The notes below the pieces were generated by a model. That model searched no databases. It was not told the origin of the DNA and saw only the letters and a program-made list of their open reading frames with translations. Below, piece after piece: positions 33,752-44,035 of a DNA stretch of 64,000 nt (within the stretch, counting starts at the first letter, position 1; each line of letters begins with the position of its first letter). The stretch lies in NCBI GenBank assembly GCA_029378245.1, contig JARKIF010000144.1, forward strand, positions 16,354 to 80,353, given 5' to 3'. A program made the position numbers and the translations under genes. The stretch is from Roridomyces roridus. Its lineage: Eukaryota > Basidiomycota > Agaricomycetes > Agaricales > Mycenaceae.

Positions 33752-34074
33752 TGTTGAATTTCTGGGCCTAGACTCCATCTAGACTCAACCTGGAGTCACG
33801 CCCGATTGAACGGACCTCCAATGTGTTTCACTCCATTCAACCTTTTATCCTAACCTTTTATCCAACCATACCTCACATGGTATTGTTTCCACTCTTGCTT
33901 ATTCACCAACCCTCTAGAGTCCTCATTGGCTAGACACCGCATGGACGGACTCCGCTCCCACATGTAACCTCCGTGCCTGTTTCAACCACTACAGTATATA
34001 AGGTAGTCTACCCTCTGCTGTATTCTATTATCATCTTCAATACATCCTTCCCTCTTCCCTCTTCTCTCAAAATA
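33752..34074 (+). repeat. Copia 1 5' LTR
   Basis: 323 bp, starts TGTTGAATTTCTGGG and ends AAAATA. A TATATAAGG lies at 33995-34003. It is nearly identical to the 3' LTR, except for 11 extra bases (around 33900) and a C/A difference near the end. Confidence 0.93.
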
Positions 34075-34092
34075 GGTTATGGGCCCCGGCCG
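34075..34092 (+). other. Copia 1 primer binding site
   Basis: GGTTATGGGCCCCGGCCG begins directly after the 5' LTR. Copia 2 has the same first 15 bases, so both probably use the same host tRNA primer. Confidence 0.7.
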
Positions 34093-34217
34093 TAACTGAA
34101 TTCTCCCTCATCATATTGAACTTGTCTCTACCGCTCATCACTCTTCGATATCACCCCCACCCGCGACGCTCAACTTCGCCTCTCGCACCACGCACCTAAG
34201 TTTGCATAACCCCCACG

Positions 34218-37200
34218 ATGTCTGACGCCACATCCTCCGCCTATCGTATCCAACATCTCCTCGGAGAGGATAACTACGCAACTTGGTCAATCAAGATCAC
34301 CGACCAGGGCCTCATCGACTACGTCGATGGCACGAAGCCCAAACCCGTACACACCACCGACGCTGATGGTAAGGTCGTTGACCCGAACGGCGCCGTTGCC
34401 GCCGCCATCACCATCTGGGAGAAGAAGGATCGGCAAGCTCTCTCCCAGATCCGTCTCCGCGTGGCAGATGATCCGCTGGTATACATCACCAACGCGGCAT
34501 CTTCTTCGGCTGCATGGAATACCCTGGCCAACAGGTACCAGCCGAAAGGTGTGATTGCCGTTGTTCTACTCCGCCGCCAACTCTTCCGCATCCAATGTGA
34601 AGAAGGCACGGGTGTCGAAGAACACATCCGCACTCTCACCAACCTGCGTACCCAACTCGCTTCCCAAAAATCCGCCCTCTCAGAGTCTGAATTCTCCATC
34701 ACCCTCCTCACGTCCCTGCCCGACTCGTGGGACACGTTCATCTCGGGTATTGATACCACATCTCTTGATGATTCATCCAAAATCGTCGCACGAGTACTCG
34801 AGCAAGAACGTCGTCGCAAGGCTAAACCGCTGTCTGACGAGGTTGCCCTCCCGGCACGTCAACAGAGGAAGCCTAAATTCGCCAAATTCAACTCCAACGC
34901 CACTTGCTACGGCTGCGGCCGCGTTGGGCACATGATTGGTGACTGCCGCGACACTCAGTCTGGCAAAACCTTCACAAAAGCCGACAAGGAGAGGAACGCG
35001 CGCAAATCCAAGGCGCGTTACGAGAACAAAAACCATTCGGCTCACGTCGCCGAGGACGTTCAGGATTACACGTTCATGGCGCGCTCCTCCGCCGAGCCCG
35101 CGCTCGTACCCGGTTGCTGGCTTGCTGATTCCGGCACCACCAAGCACATTCTCAAAAACAAGGATTTTTTCGACGCGTACACTGCGACTCCCAACAAATC
35201 CGTGGTTGGATTTGGGAGCACCCCGTGCCTCGGAACCGGCACCGCGGCCATCGCTTCACACGTCAAAAATTCTACATACGAGATCGCGCTTAAAAATGCC
35301 CTCCACGTCCCCGATTCTCCGTACAATTTGATTTCCATCGGTCTCATGGCCGAGGCTGGTTTTACAATCAATTTCAAGAAGAATTTTATGCACGTTCTCG
35401 ACCCCAGAGGCCGAGAAATCATGCGAGGCATCAAGTCCGGCAATCTATACATTGTCAAGATCACACGATCTGTCAAACGCCAAACCGTCTCCGTTGGCTC
35501 TGCCTTCCCGGCAACTCCACCGGCTGTACCACCAGCTGCACCTCCCGTCGTGCCAGCTGTCCCTGCTTCTACGGCATCCGATCCGCCGTTGTCGTCCTCC
35601 CCGACCCCGCCCGTGGCTCTCGCAACGATCCCCACGCACTCCTGGGACAAGTGGCACCGTATTCTCGGCCACATCTCGCCAGCATCCGTCAAGATGCTCA
35701 AGAACCATAGCATGGTTGAAGGGATGAACGTGGACCCTTCCAGCAAAACCTCCACTCAATGCCTCGCTTGTATCAAGGCCAAATCCCACGTCCAGCCTTT
35801 CCCACCCGTTGCTACGCGCGAATACACGGAAATCGGGGAGATGACGTTCACTGGTGTCTGGGGACCCAGCCGCATCAAAGGAATCAACGGCCAACGATAC
35901 TACATCTCGTTCACGGATGCCGCCAAACGTCGATGCATCATCGCCTTCATGAAAGCGCGCACCGAAGTTCTCGAGAAAATGCAGAACTACGAGGCTTACA
36001 TCCTCACTCAGACGGGCAAAGTCCTCAAAGCCGTGCATTGCGACAACGCCGGTGAATACCTTTCGCCGGAGGCGCGCAAGTGGTTTGCTTCCAAGGGTAT
36101 CAAACTTGAGCTCACTGCCGCCTACTCTCCTCCATCCAACGGCGTTGCCGAACGGCTCAACCGCACTTTGCTTGAGCACGCGCGCGCCATGTTGGCTGCT
36201 CGCAACCTGCCACTCTACCTCTGGCCCGAGGCTATCGCATACGCCACCTTTCTCAAAAATCGGTCACCCACTCGCGCACTCGGGAATTCAATAACTCCCG
36301 ACGAGGCCTTCTGGGGCAAGAAACCCGACTTTTCCTCGCTGCAGGAGTTTGGTCTTCCATGCGAAGTTCTTGTTCAAGACAAGAGTAATGCCAAGGTCTC
36401 CGTTAAAACGAAGGGTTGCATCTTCATCGGCCTTTCTGACGAGTCGACCGCTTGGCGTTATTACAACACCGAAACACGCAAGATCGGCACTTCGCGCAAT
36501 ATTGCATTTATTGAGGACGGCATCAACTCTGCATCTATCCCTCCGCCTCAGCTCCAGGGGGAGACAGATACATCGATTTTGGACCAAGAGGCTCCGGCAC
36601 CTCGAGTTGAAACCGCGCAAGTTGAACAAACTACAGCGCCGTCCACACCCGACGAATCAACTGTGCCCGCACCAACGCTAACTCCACCGCCCGCAACTAC
36701 TCCACGTACCAAGGCGCCGCGCGATATCAGCAGCGACATCACCGAGGATAACATCATCCAAGGTACTCGCACCCGCCGAACTGCACCACCTGCCGCCGCA
36801 TTCGTGGCTACCGATCCTATTGCCAACGACCCTCTCACCGTCTCCGAGGCACAATCTCGGCCTGACTGGCTTGATTGGAAAAAGGCTATGGACGAAGAAA
36901 TGGCTCAACTCGGCGCCCTCGGCACGTTCACTCTCGCTCCGCTGCCTAAAGATCGCACGGCCGTGGCCTGCAAATGGGTTTTCCGCACCAAACGTGACGA
37001 ACAAGGCATCATTGTTCGGTACAAAGCTCGCCTCGTCGCAAAAGGATTCTCCCAAATTCCTGGCGTTGATTTCGACGAAACATTCGCACCCGTTGTTCGC
37101 TTGGAGACTATCCGACTTCTTCTCGCCCTCGCCGCACGCTACAATCTCGATATACACGTCGTAGATGTGATCGGCGCGTACCTCAACGGCAAACTCGACG

Positions 37201-38369
37201 AAGAAATCTACATGCAACAGCCCGAGTTTTATCGCGACGGTACTACCCTCGTCTGCCGCCTGCACAAGGCTATCTACGGACTCAAACAGTCCGGCCGTGT
37301 CTGGAATATCGAACTCAACAAGGCTTTTCTTTCCAAAGGCTATGTTCGACTGCTGTCCGACCAATGCGTCTACATCAAACGCGACGGTGATAATATCACC
37401 ATCGTCGCTGTACACGTTGACGACATGACGATTCTCGCATCCAACCCCGCTCTGATGGAGGCTGCCGAGAACGAAATCGCCTCGATGTTTTCCGTCAAGA
37501 AACTCGGCCAGATACGCCAGCTTCTCGGCATGGAAATCACTCGCGAGCCGTCTGGTTCTATTCTGATTACTCAGAGCCAGTACGTCGCCAAAATTCTGGA
37601 ACGTTTCCAGATGGACCACGCCAATCCTGTCTCTACTCCCATGGATCCGCACGTCAAACTGGTCAAACTTCCGGAGGACGAGCATCACCCCGATGTCAAA
37701 CGCGTGTATCAGCACATGGTTGGTTCTCTCATGTACGCCGCCATTACTACTCGCCCGGACATTTCCTTCGCCGTCCAAACCCTTTCCCAATTCAACCTGA
37801 ACCCCGGTCCTGTTCACCTGACCGCCGTCAAACGTGTGTTTCGCTACCTACGCGGCACGATTGATCTTGGTATCAAGTACCGTCCCGGTTCAACTGCCGA
37901 CATCGAATTATTCTCCGATGCCGACTGGGCTAATTCTCCCGACGACCGCCGCTCCGTCACTGGCTACATCTCCTTGCTTTCAGGGGGAGTCGTGACTTGG
38001 AACTCGAAGAAACAGCCCACCGCCGCCCTTTCGAGCATGGAGGCTGAATACATGGCTCTCGCTTCAGCCGTGCGCGAGACTCTTTGGCTCCGCACCATCC
38101 TCACCGAACTTGACTTTGCTCCTGTTCATCCCACGCACATTTCAGTCGACAATCACGCCGCCATCTCGTTCGCACACAACTCCGGCTTTCACGCGCGTTC
38201 AAAACATATCGACGTCCGCCACCATTTCATCAGGGAGAAGATCACTTCTAGCGAAGTATCAGTCTCGTACTGCCCCACTGCTGAAAACATCGCCGACATG
38301 TTTACCAAAGCTCTCGACAAGAGCAAGCACGAATACCTCGTCCCTAAACTCGGCATGGATCGTGCTTGA
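34218..38369 (+). CDS. Copia 1 gag-pol polyprotein
   Basis: 1383 residues in one frame with no break. Order: gag (UBN2-like) N-terminus; CCHC zinc knuckle CYGCGRVGHMIGDC (about residue 236); aspartic protease WLADSGTTKHI (about 302); pre-integrase HRILGHIS; integrase core with GQRYYISFTDAAKR and SPPSNGVAERLNRT; reverse transcriptase with AYLNGKLDEEIYM and the active-site VHVDDM; RNase H with SSMEAEYMALA and the final HHFIREK. The domain order protease-integrase-RT-RNase H marks the Copia superfamily. It appears capable of autonomous movement. Confidence 0.95.
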   Translation: MSDATSSAYRIQHLLGEDNYATWSIKITDQGLIDYVDGTKPKPVHTTDADGKVVDPNGAVAAAITIWEKKDRQALSQIRLRVADDPLVYITNAASSSAAWNTLANRYQPKGVIAVVLLRRQLFRIQCEEGTGVEEHIRTLTNLRTQLASQKSALSESEFSITLLTSLPDSWDTFISGIDTTSLDDSSKIVARVLEQERRRKAKPLSDEVALPARQQRKPKFAKFNSNATCYGCGRVGHMIGDCRDTQSGKTFTKADKERNARKSKARYENKNHSAHVAEDVQDYTFMARSSAEPALVPGCWLADSGTTKHILKNKDFFDAYTATPNKSVVGFGSTPCLGTGTAAIASHVKNSTYEIALKNALHVPDSPYNLISIGLMAEAGFTINFKKNFMHVLDPRGREIMRGIKSGNLYIVKITRSVKRQTVSVGSAFPATPPAVPPAAPPVVPAVPASTASDPPLSSSPTPPVALATIPTHSWDKWHRILGHISPASVKMLKNHSMVEGMNVDPSSKTSTQCLACIKAKSHVQPFPPVATREYTEIGEMTFTGVWGPSRIKGINGQRYYISFTDAAKRRCIIAFMKARTEVLEKMQNYEAYILTQTGKVLKAVHCDNAGEYLSPEARKWFASKGIKLELTAAYSPPSNGVAERLNRTLLEHARAMLAARNLPLYLWPEAIAYATFLKNRSPTRALGNSITPDEAFWGKKPDFSSLQEFGLPCEVLVQDKSNAKVSVKTKGCIFIGLSDESTAWRYYNTETRKIGTSRNIAFIEDGINSASIPPPQLQGETDTSILDQEAPAPRVETAQVEQTTAPSTPDESTVPAPTLTPPPATTPRTKAPRDISSDITEDNIIQGTRTRRTAPPAAAFVATDPIANDPLTVSEAQSRPDWLDWKKAMDEEMAQLGALGTFTLAPLPKDRTAVACKWVFRTKRDEQGIIVRYKARLVAKGFSQIPGVDFDETFAPVVRLETIRLLLALAARYNLDIHVVDVIGAYLNGKLDEEIYMQQPEFYRDGTTLVCRLHKAIYGLKQSGRVWNIELNKAFLSKGYVRLLSDQCVYIKRDGDNITIVAVHVDDMTILASNPALMEAAENEIASMFSVKKLGQIRQLLGMEITREPSGSILITQSQYVAKILERFQMDHANPVSTPMDPHVKLVKLPEDEHHPDVKRVYQHMVGSLMYAAITTRPDISFAVQTLSQFNLNPGPVHLTAVKRVFRYLRGTIDLGIKYRPGSTADIELFSDADWANSPDDRRSVTGYISLLSGGVVTWNSKKQPTAALSSMEAEYMALASAVRETLWLRTILTELDFAPVHPTHISVDNHAAISFAHNSGFHARSKHIDVRHHFIREKITSSEVSVSYCPTAENIADMFTKALDKSKHEYLVPKLGMDRA

Positions 38370-38376
38370 GGGGGAG

Positions 38377-38688
38377 TGTTGAATTTCTGGGCCTAGACTC
38401 CATCTAGACTCAACCTGGAGTCACGCCCGATTGAACGGACCTCCAATGTGTTTCACTCCATTCAACCTTTTATCCTAACCTTTTATCCAACCATACCTCA
38501 CATGGTATTGTTTCCACTCTTGCTTCTCTAGAGTCCTCATTGGCTAGACACCGCATGGACGGACTCCGCTCCCACATGTAACCTCCGTGCCTGTTTCAAC
38601 CACTACAGTATATAAGGTAGTCTACCCTCTGCTGTATTCTATTATCATCTTCAATACATCCTTCCCTCTTCCCTCTTCTCTCACAATA
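38377..38688 (+). repeat. Copia 1 3' LTR
   Basis: 312 bp. It lacks 11 bases found in the 5' LTR, is otherwise almost identical, and ends CACAATA before the CGCGG target duplication. Confidence 0.93.
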
Positions 38689-38802
38689 CGCGGGGCCATG
38701 GTTCACGAATCCACGTGGAGCCGTCGCACGTCGCTCATGCACGATGGTTCCGCCGAGGCCAGTGTTACAGAGGGCAGCGACAAAGAGAGCGAGGAAGACC
38801 AT

Positions 38803-39382
38803 TGTTGAGCGCGGTTGCCAACGCAGGGTTTTATCCATCGGCTGGACATGCGCGCGCGGATCAGTCATATGGTATCAGGAACGCATGGCCGGCGGGTCGC
38901 GAAGACTCGCGAAGATCCTCACGGCCGCTGGTTGACAGTAAGTGACCAGAAGTGACCAGTTGAGCCTGAGGCAGGGTGATGACATTACCAAGCTGCTTCA
39001 AGTTCGCTGTGGATGTGGTACGGAAGAAAGAGGAAAACAACAATTCCAAACAAACGACACACCAACTGATACCCCGAATGATTCGGATTTTAAAAGCTTG
39101 TACGCGACTTGTAAGTTGTATTTACCTGGGGCATTGCGAGACTGTTGAGATTTCCCGAGCGCGGGAGCGAGCACGAAGAACATTGACACACTCCGGTTAG
39201 GAGACCTCAGACAACGTTAACGGATGCCCAAAGGGCAGGGAGTGCTGCTAACCCGGTTCCCGCTGCTCTCGCTCGAATGCAGTATGCGTAAGGATGTGAT
39301 TCGGACACAAGCAGTACAAGATTCGATACAGACAGCAAAAAAGACAAGCAATTCCAATGCACACCACGCGCGTTCGTATTCT
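38803..39382. other. Intergenic
   Basis: Upstream region of the sedolisin gene on one side and downstream of family copy A on the other. No gene recognised. Confidence 0.45.
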
Positions 39383-39497
39383 TCACCGACTCCTCAAAGA
39401 AAACTCAGCAGCCAGGATCTCCAACTCATACATCCCTCCTGCTCCCTCCCCGCGCGGCCGCAGTGCCCGAGGCAGCACCTCTCGAAGATCCGCGGCC

Positions 39498-39787
39498 TGT
39501 CAGAAGCTAGATAGCACGGCACTAGATAGCACGGCAATGCGCAGACCCTCAGTCGTCGTAAGAGACAAAAGACTGATATATTAAGTACCTAGATAGCACG
39601 GCAATGCGCAGACTACATAGACACTCGTAAGTATGTTAGATACATAAGAAAGAGATAAAGGCACATACCCCTCAGTCGTCGTAAGAGACAAAAGACTGAG
39701 GGACACGTGTCGATGGCGTGGACGTGGGTAAGGAAGTGGAGAAGCCGGGTGTGAAGGCCCGGGGCGGATGATAATCAACTTTTGACA
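39498..39787 (-). repeat. Copia 2 LTR (3' by element orientation)
   Basis: 290 bp. I counted two base differences from the other LTR. It contains an internal direct repeat (CCTCAGTCGTCGTAAGAGAC occurs twice). The pol stop codon lies 13 bp inside it. Confidence 0.93.
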
Positions 39788-42700
39788 CCCCCACTCGACC
39801 CCGGCCGTAACCCCATAGCACGACAGAATTTGATATGTTTATCGTGCGGAAGTGCTTTGGTGAAAATGTCAGCCACCATTTCATTTGTGGGATACCACAA
39901 GACGATTGCTTCACCCGTTGCGACGAGACCATCGCGAACATAGTGATATTTGCGCTGAATATGCTTTGTTCTAGCGCGGAATTGAGGATCCTTGGTGAGG
40001 ATGATAGCAGCTCGATTGTCACAGCGAAGTTCTGTGGGATTTTCCTGCTTGTGTCCAATCTCCTCGAAGAAGGAGCGCAACCATGCAAGATGTTGACCTG
40101 CATTTGCAAGACCAATGTATTCACTCTCTGTGGAGGACATGGCAACCATGCTTTGGCGTCGACTGGACCATGAGATGGCACCGTTGTTGGAGATGAACAC
40201 AAATCCAGAGGTGGATTTGGATGTATCTGAATCTCCATTCCAGTCAGCATCAGAATAGCCATGGAAATGCATGTCTAAACCAAAAGCAGACCCGTCGTAG
40301 TGTAAAACCCAGTCCCGTGTGCCCTTGAGATATCGCAGGGCACGTTTGAGAAGAGCCCAGTGACAAGCTTTTGGGTTTGCACTATAGCGTCCAACCATCC
40401 CAGTGATATGTGCAAGGTCAGAACGGGTTCCAAGCATTGCCCACATGAGCATGCCTACCACACTTTGATATGAGAGGACAGGACCATCGGCACGGAAGGA
40501 CATGTGTGTAACTGTGCGGTCATTATCTGGGTCAGTCTCAGAGGTGTTGGTATTGGTAGCCATAGGTGTTCTGACGGGGTCACAGTCAGACATTCCACAT
40601 CGCGCCAAGACAGAGTCAATATACTGGTGTTGAGAGAGTGAAAGTGTACGCTTCTTGCGATCACGATGGATGTTCAATCCCAGGATTTGCTTTGCAGGGC
40701 CCAAGTCTCGCATTTTGTATGATTGCCTGAGTTTCTCCTTGATACGATCCATGAACTGGCGTGAAGTACCAGCAAGAAGGAGATCATCAATGTAGACAAC
40801 TAGGAAGCAGAGCTGTTTGCCTTCTTTGTAGATGTAGAGGCAGGTTTCAGAGGAACAGCGAGTAAAATTCATCTGGCGAAGAGTTTTGTCCAGAGTCCGG
40901 TTCCAGGCACGTCCAGACTGGTGTAAACCATATACAGAACGATTTAGCTTCCAGCAGTAACCCGAGGTGATTGAGACGCAGGATGGAGGCATCATGTAGA
41001 CATCCTCTTCAAGCTCACCGTTGAGATAGGCGGTTGAAACATCCATTTGATCAAGCTCCAAGTCATACTTAGCTGCTAGTGCACAAATGATGCGAATAGA
41101 TTCCAAATTTGCCACAGGGGCAAAAACCTCTTGGTAATCTATGCCTGCACGCTGAGTGAAGCCTCGAGCAACAATTCGAACTTTGTAGCGCTCAATCTCT
41201 CCAGCCGCATTGAATTTGACTTTCAACACTGGCTTAGATGTTATTGGGGTGACACCTTCTGGAATGGAAACCAATTCATAGACTTTGTTTGCGATGAAGC
41301 TCGCTAGTTCTTCATCCAGTCCAGCCTGCCATTTATCCGCATCAGGTCCATTCATCGCCTCATCCCAGCTTTTGGGGATGTGGGAATCAACACCATCACG
41401 AGCTAAGCCAGCAAAGAACTCTATGTCTTCAGGATCAACCACAACATATGTTCCGTCCTCTTCCTCAATCAATTCAAGATGTTGGGGCTGAGGTGGAGTA
41501 GAGGGAGACTGAGCATCTGTTTCCTGCTCTGGGGTTGATGCTGGTTTGGACCGAAGTTGCTGTGGCTTTGCAGCTGCTTGCTCATAGACGGCATTTGGGT
41601 GAGTAGCCGCAGTGCGCTCTCGACTTGTACGTCTGGGAAGTAACTGAGGGACATCTGGCAGAGAAGGTTGTGGTCTAGGATGAGTTTCTGAGCGTGGAGG
41701 ATCAAGTCGTACACCACCAACTCGGCGCAATGGTGGCCCGGATGGTGCAGAAATTGATTCCTGTTTCACGGACTGAGAATCTGAAGCCCCCACTGGGGAA
41801 GAAGTCTGAGGTACCCCCACTGAGATTGATGATTGCATATTTCCTGGAGCTACAGGAATTTCGACAATTTCATCAGAATCATCAGTGTCAAAGTAAGGGG
41901 TGTTACTTTGTTTGAGACCCTGGGCAAAGGTCTCGAAATCTGCTGTATGCTGCAGGCGAGGTTCAGAGGGATCTTGAACTTCCTGAGGAGCAGGTGAGCT
42001 CTCATTGAATTTGACATGTCTAGCAGTGATAATTTTTCCGCTGTCAAGATCCAAGAGATCATATGCGGCTTTTCCTTCATGATATGCAATGAAGACGGTA
42101 CGCTTGGCATGATTTGCAAATTTGCCTTTGCGTTTCTTCTTTGGGACAAGAGGATAGGCTGGGCAACCAAATGGATGCATGTGATTGATATTCACAGGAC
42201 GATCATAGGCACTTTCATAGGGAGTTTTCCCATTCTGTGCACTGGCAGGAGAACGAGCAACAGTGTAGACAGCATGAGACATTGCAAGGTCCCAATATTT
42301 TCGTGGGAGATGGGAAGCAGCTAGATTGGTAATAGAGCAAGTAACAAGAGTTTGATTCATTCGCTCAGCCATGCCGTTCTGCTCTTCTGTGTATGGGGCA
42401 GTGGTTTCATGTATGATACCACGTCGACGAAAATCATCCTCCATTTCTTTCGATGTAAATTCGCCCCCACCATCAGTTCTAGTGAAACGGTTCCATCCAG
42501 CACAGAATTCCCAGTGTCCTATGTGTGTTTGAAAATGCCGCTCTACAAAGTGACGCCACTCCTTGAGTTTTTTATAAACTTGGGACTTCTTGCGAGCAAA
42601 GAGAACCCAGGGCAATGATGTAGCATGGTCCACAATCACAATCCAATAGTGATAGCCGTTCACACTTTGGGGACTGACAGGTCCTCCGACATCTGTTGAA

Positions 42701-43269
42701 ATAATATCTAGAGGTCCACGTGCAACAGTTCTGCTACGCTCAAAAGGCAATTTCTTCATTTTACCCAAAGCACAAGGTTCGCAAAATTCTGGGACCCCTG
42801 TGAGTGAAGTGATTCCTGGTAGTTGACGACTTCGGAACATATGACGAAGGCTCTCGAAATTTGTATGCCCTAATCTCCTATGCAAGTCATTGATGTCTAT
42901 GGCATGCAGCGCCCTTGGGTCAGTTCCGAGGGGCTCACACTGTACACGGTAGAGACCATGCTTATGTGTGGCTTCCAGGGCAATGTCCTTGGTCTCATCA
43001 TGCTCAACAGTGCAGTGGTTTCCTACAAAATGAGAGCCAAGTTTCTTTGCAGCCAGTTGGTGGACTGAAATCAGAGTAACTGTGAATGCTGGGACCAAAA
43101 GTGCATTTTCAATTGAAAGTTCAACCATTCCACGTTTGGTTTTGCAGGATAGACGCATGGTACCTGTTGCAATAGCTTCGCATGAAGAATTATCACCAAG
43201 GCGTACATTTCTTGGAGGATCAAGACGGCGTAGAGAGGACATGTCGAAGTATTTCACATTCCCAGTCAT
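39775..43269 (-). CDS. Copia 2 pol polyprotein
   Basis: About 1164 residues. The protease motif VLIDSGASCT lies just upstream of the first Met in the same frame. Then come HRRLGHTNFESL (pre-integrase), the integrase core (DIISTDVGGPVSPQSVNGYH; TAPYTEEQNGMAERMNQT), RT with AYLNGELEEDVYM and VVYIDDLLLAG, and RNase H with SSTESEYIGLANAG and RCDNRAAI. It is intact from protease to RNase H and belongs to a different Copia lineage from Copia 1. Confidence 0.93.
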   Translation of the reverse strand: MTGNVKYFDMSSLRRLDPPRNVRLGDNSSCEAIATGTMRLSCKTKRGMVELSIENALLVPAFTVTLISVHQLAAKKLGSHFVGNHCTVEHDETKDIALEATHKHGLYRVQCEPLGTDPRALHAIDINDLHRRLGHTNFESLRHMFRSRQLPGITSLTGVPEFCEPCALGKMKKLPFERSRTVARGPLDIISTDVGGPVSPQSVNGYHYWIVIVDHATSLPWVLFARKKSQVYKKLKEWRHFVERHFQTHIGHWEFCAGWNRFTRTDGGGEFTSKEMEDDFRRRGIIHETTAPYTEEQNGMAERMNQTLVTCSITNLAASHLPRKYWDLAMSHAVYTVARSPASAQNGKTPYESAYDRPVNINHMHPFGCPAYPLVPKKKRKGKFANHAKRTVFIAYHEGKAAYDLLDLDSGKIITARHVKFNESSPAPQEVQDPSEPRLQHTADFETFAQGLKQSNTPYFDTDDSDEIVEIPVAPGNMQSSISVGVPQTSSPVGASDSQSVKQESISAPSGPPLRRVGGVRLDPPRSETHPRPQPSLPDVPQLLPRRTSRERTAATHPNAVYEQAAAKPQQLRSKPASTPEQETDAQSPSTPPQPQHLELIEEEDGTYVVVDPEDIEFFAGLARDGVDSHIPKSWDEAMNGPDADKWQAGLDEELASFIANKVYELVSIPEGVTPITSKPVLKVKFNAAGEIERYKVRIVARGFTQRAGIDYQEVFAPVANLESIRIICALAAKYDLELDQMDVSTAYLNGELEEDVYMMPPSCVSITSGYCWKLNRSVYGLHQSGRAWNRTLDKTLRQMNFTRCSSETCLYIYKEGKQLCFLVVYIDDLLLAGTSRQFMDRIKEKLRQSYKMRDLGPAKQILGLNIHRDRKKRTLSLSQHQYIDSVLARCGMSDCDPVRTPMATNTNTSETDPDNDRTVTHMSFRADGPVLSYQSVVGMLMWAMLGTRSDLAHITGMVGRYSANPKACHWALLKRALRYLKGTRDWVLHYDGSAFGLDMHFHGYSDADWNGDSDTSKSTSGFVFISNNGAISWSSRRQSMVAMSSTESEYIGLANAGQHLAWLRSFFEEIGHKQENPTELRCDNRAAIILTKDPQFRARTKHIQRKYHYVRDGLVATGEAIVLWYPTNEMVADIFTKALPHDKHIKFCRAMGLRPGSSGGVKS

Positions 43270-43397
43270 TGTGCAGGAAGCACCAGAGTCAATGAGAACA
43301 TAACGGCGGCCAGTAGAGTCCTTGACCTGAAGATGGCCATTTGAGTCACGCGCAACATAAGCAGAAATCTTCTTGTATAGAGCAGAGGAAACATAAG

Positions 43398-43891
43398 CTA
43401 CGTTTGCTTCATTGTCTGAATCCGATTCCCCATCATTTGCTGGATTAGCCTGCTCATCCCTGGCTTTAGCCTTGCTCTTCCCACGCTTCTGTTTGCCCTG
43501 TTCCTTTCAATTCCTCTCTGCTGCCTTGATAGCATGGCAATCGGCTGTGTTATGTGTGTTTGATTTGTGGAACACACAGTAACGTTCCGAGGCTGCATTG
43601 GCTTTAGCAGAGGTGGTGTCTGAATCACTAGAATTTTCCTCGATGGGATTTGGCTAGACGAAGACGGATATGACCAAGGGCACGACTGTCCCTCTCCTCG
43701 AAGGTGTCACGGAGCGGGACTGTGAGAGTAGTGCTAGCAGTACTGGCAGTGGCAGCAGCAGCAGGGGGTTGGCCATGTTGTACAACAGACCATAAGCCCT
43801 TCTCGCGGAGCTCCGACTCTACCTGGATTTCCCAGTCAGGCCAGTCACGCGCGGTGCGGAGCGCCGTCTGATCCTTATCACGGGAAGCCAT
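43398..43891 (-). pseudogene. Copia 2 gag remnant
   Basis: MASRDKDQTALRTARDWPDW starts a gag N-terminus that stops after LRLAKSHRGKF. A zinc-knuckle-like CVFHKSNTHNTADCH follows within about 100 codons, where Copia 1 has some 230. An in-frame TGA follows AAERN. Gag is therefore shortened internally and interrupted. Confidence 0.7.
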
Positions 43892-44035
43892 GATAGTTAT
43901 CGATAAGAGTGCGAGTAGGTGTGTAGAATGTGGGGGAGAGGGAGTAGTGTGTCCTGCGAGGAGCACTTGAGTCTTGAAAGCCTGAGGGTGCTTGAGAGGT
44001 AGTCCGGCAGCTAGAAAGCACCGGGGCCCATAACC

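Larger units (their letters stand above)
33752..38688 (+). mobile_element. Complete Ty1/Copia LTR retrotransposon (Copia 1)
   Basis: Two LTRs (33752-34074 and 38377-38688) frame a single intact gag-pol frame. The 5-bp target duplication CGCGG is at 33747-33751 and 38689-38693. A primer binding site (GGTTATGGGCCCCGG) follows the 5' LTR at 34075, and a purine tract GAGGGGGAG precedes the 3' LTR. Confidence 0.96.
31898..38802 (-). pseudogene. Sedolisin (S53) peptidase gene split by Copia 1
   Basis: Exons 38802-38694, (insertion), 33751-32951, 32900-32729, 32678-32612, 32567-32015 and 31953-31898 total 585 codons once the 4.9-kb element and one copy of its CGCGG duplication are ignored. Parts: signal peptide MVFLALFVAALCNTGLGG; pro-domain (PRGFVNHGPA, interrupted here, then MLTLRLGLAPNNAAGLDATL); catalytic domain with EANLDMEYTMG (Glu/Asp pair), FASGD, and the serine motif GSGTSASSPLFAA; and the C-terminal calcium-site-like FDAGVGWDPLSG. 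Sedolisins are secreted acid-active serine-carboxyl peptidases. Every other exon still reads cleanly, so the insertion looks recent and is probably the only lesion. Confidence 0.9.

Noticed and set aside
34319..36179. Antisense genes inside Copia 1
   Set aside because: Long antisense frames mirror the codon structure of gag-pol and have no domains.
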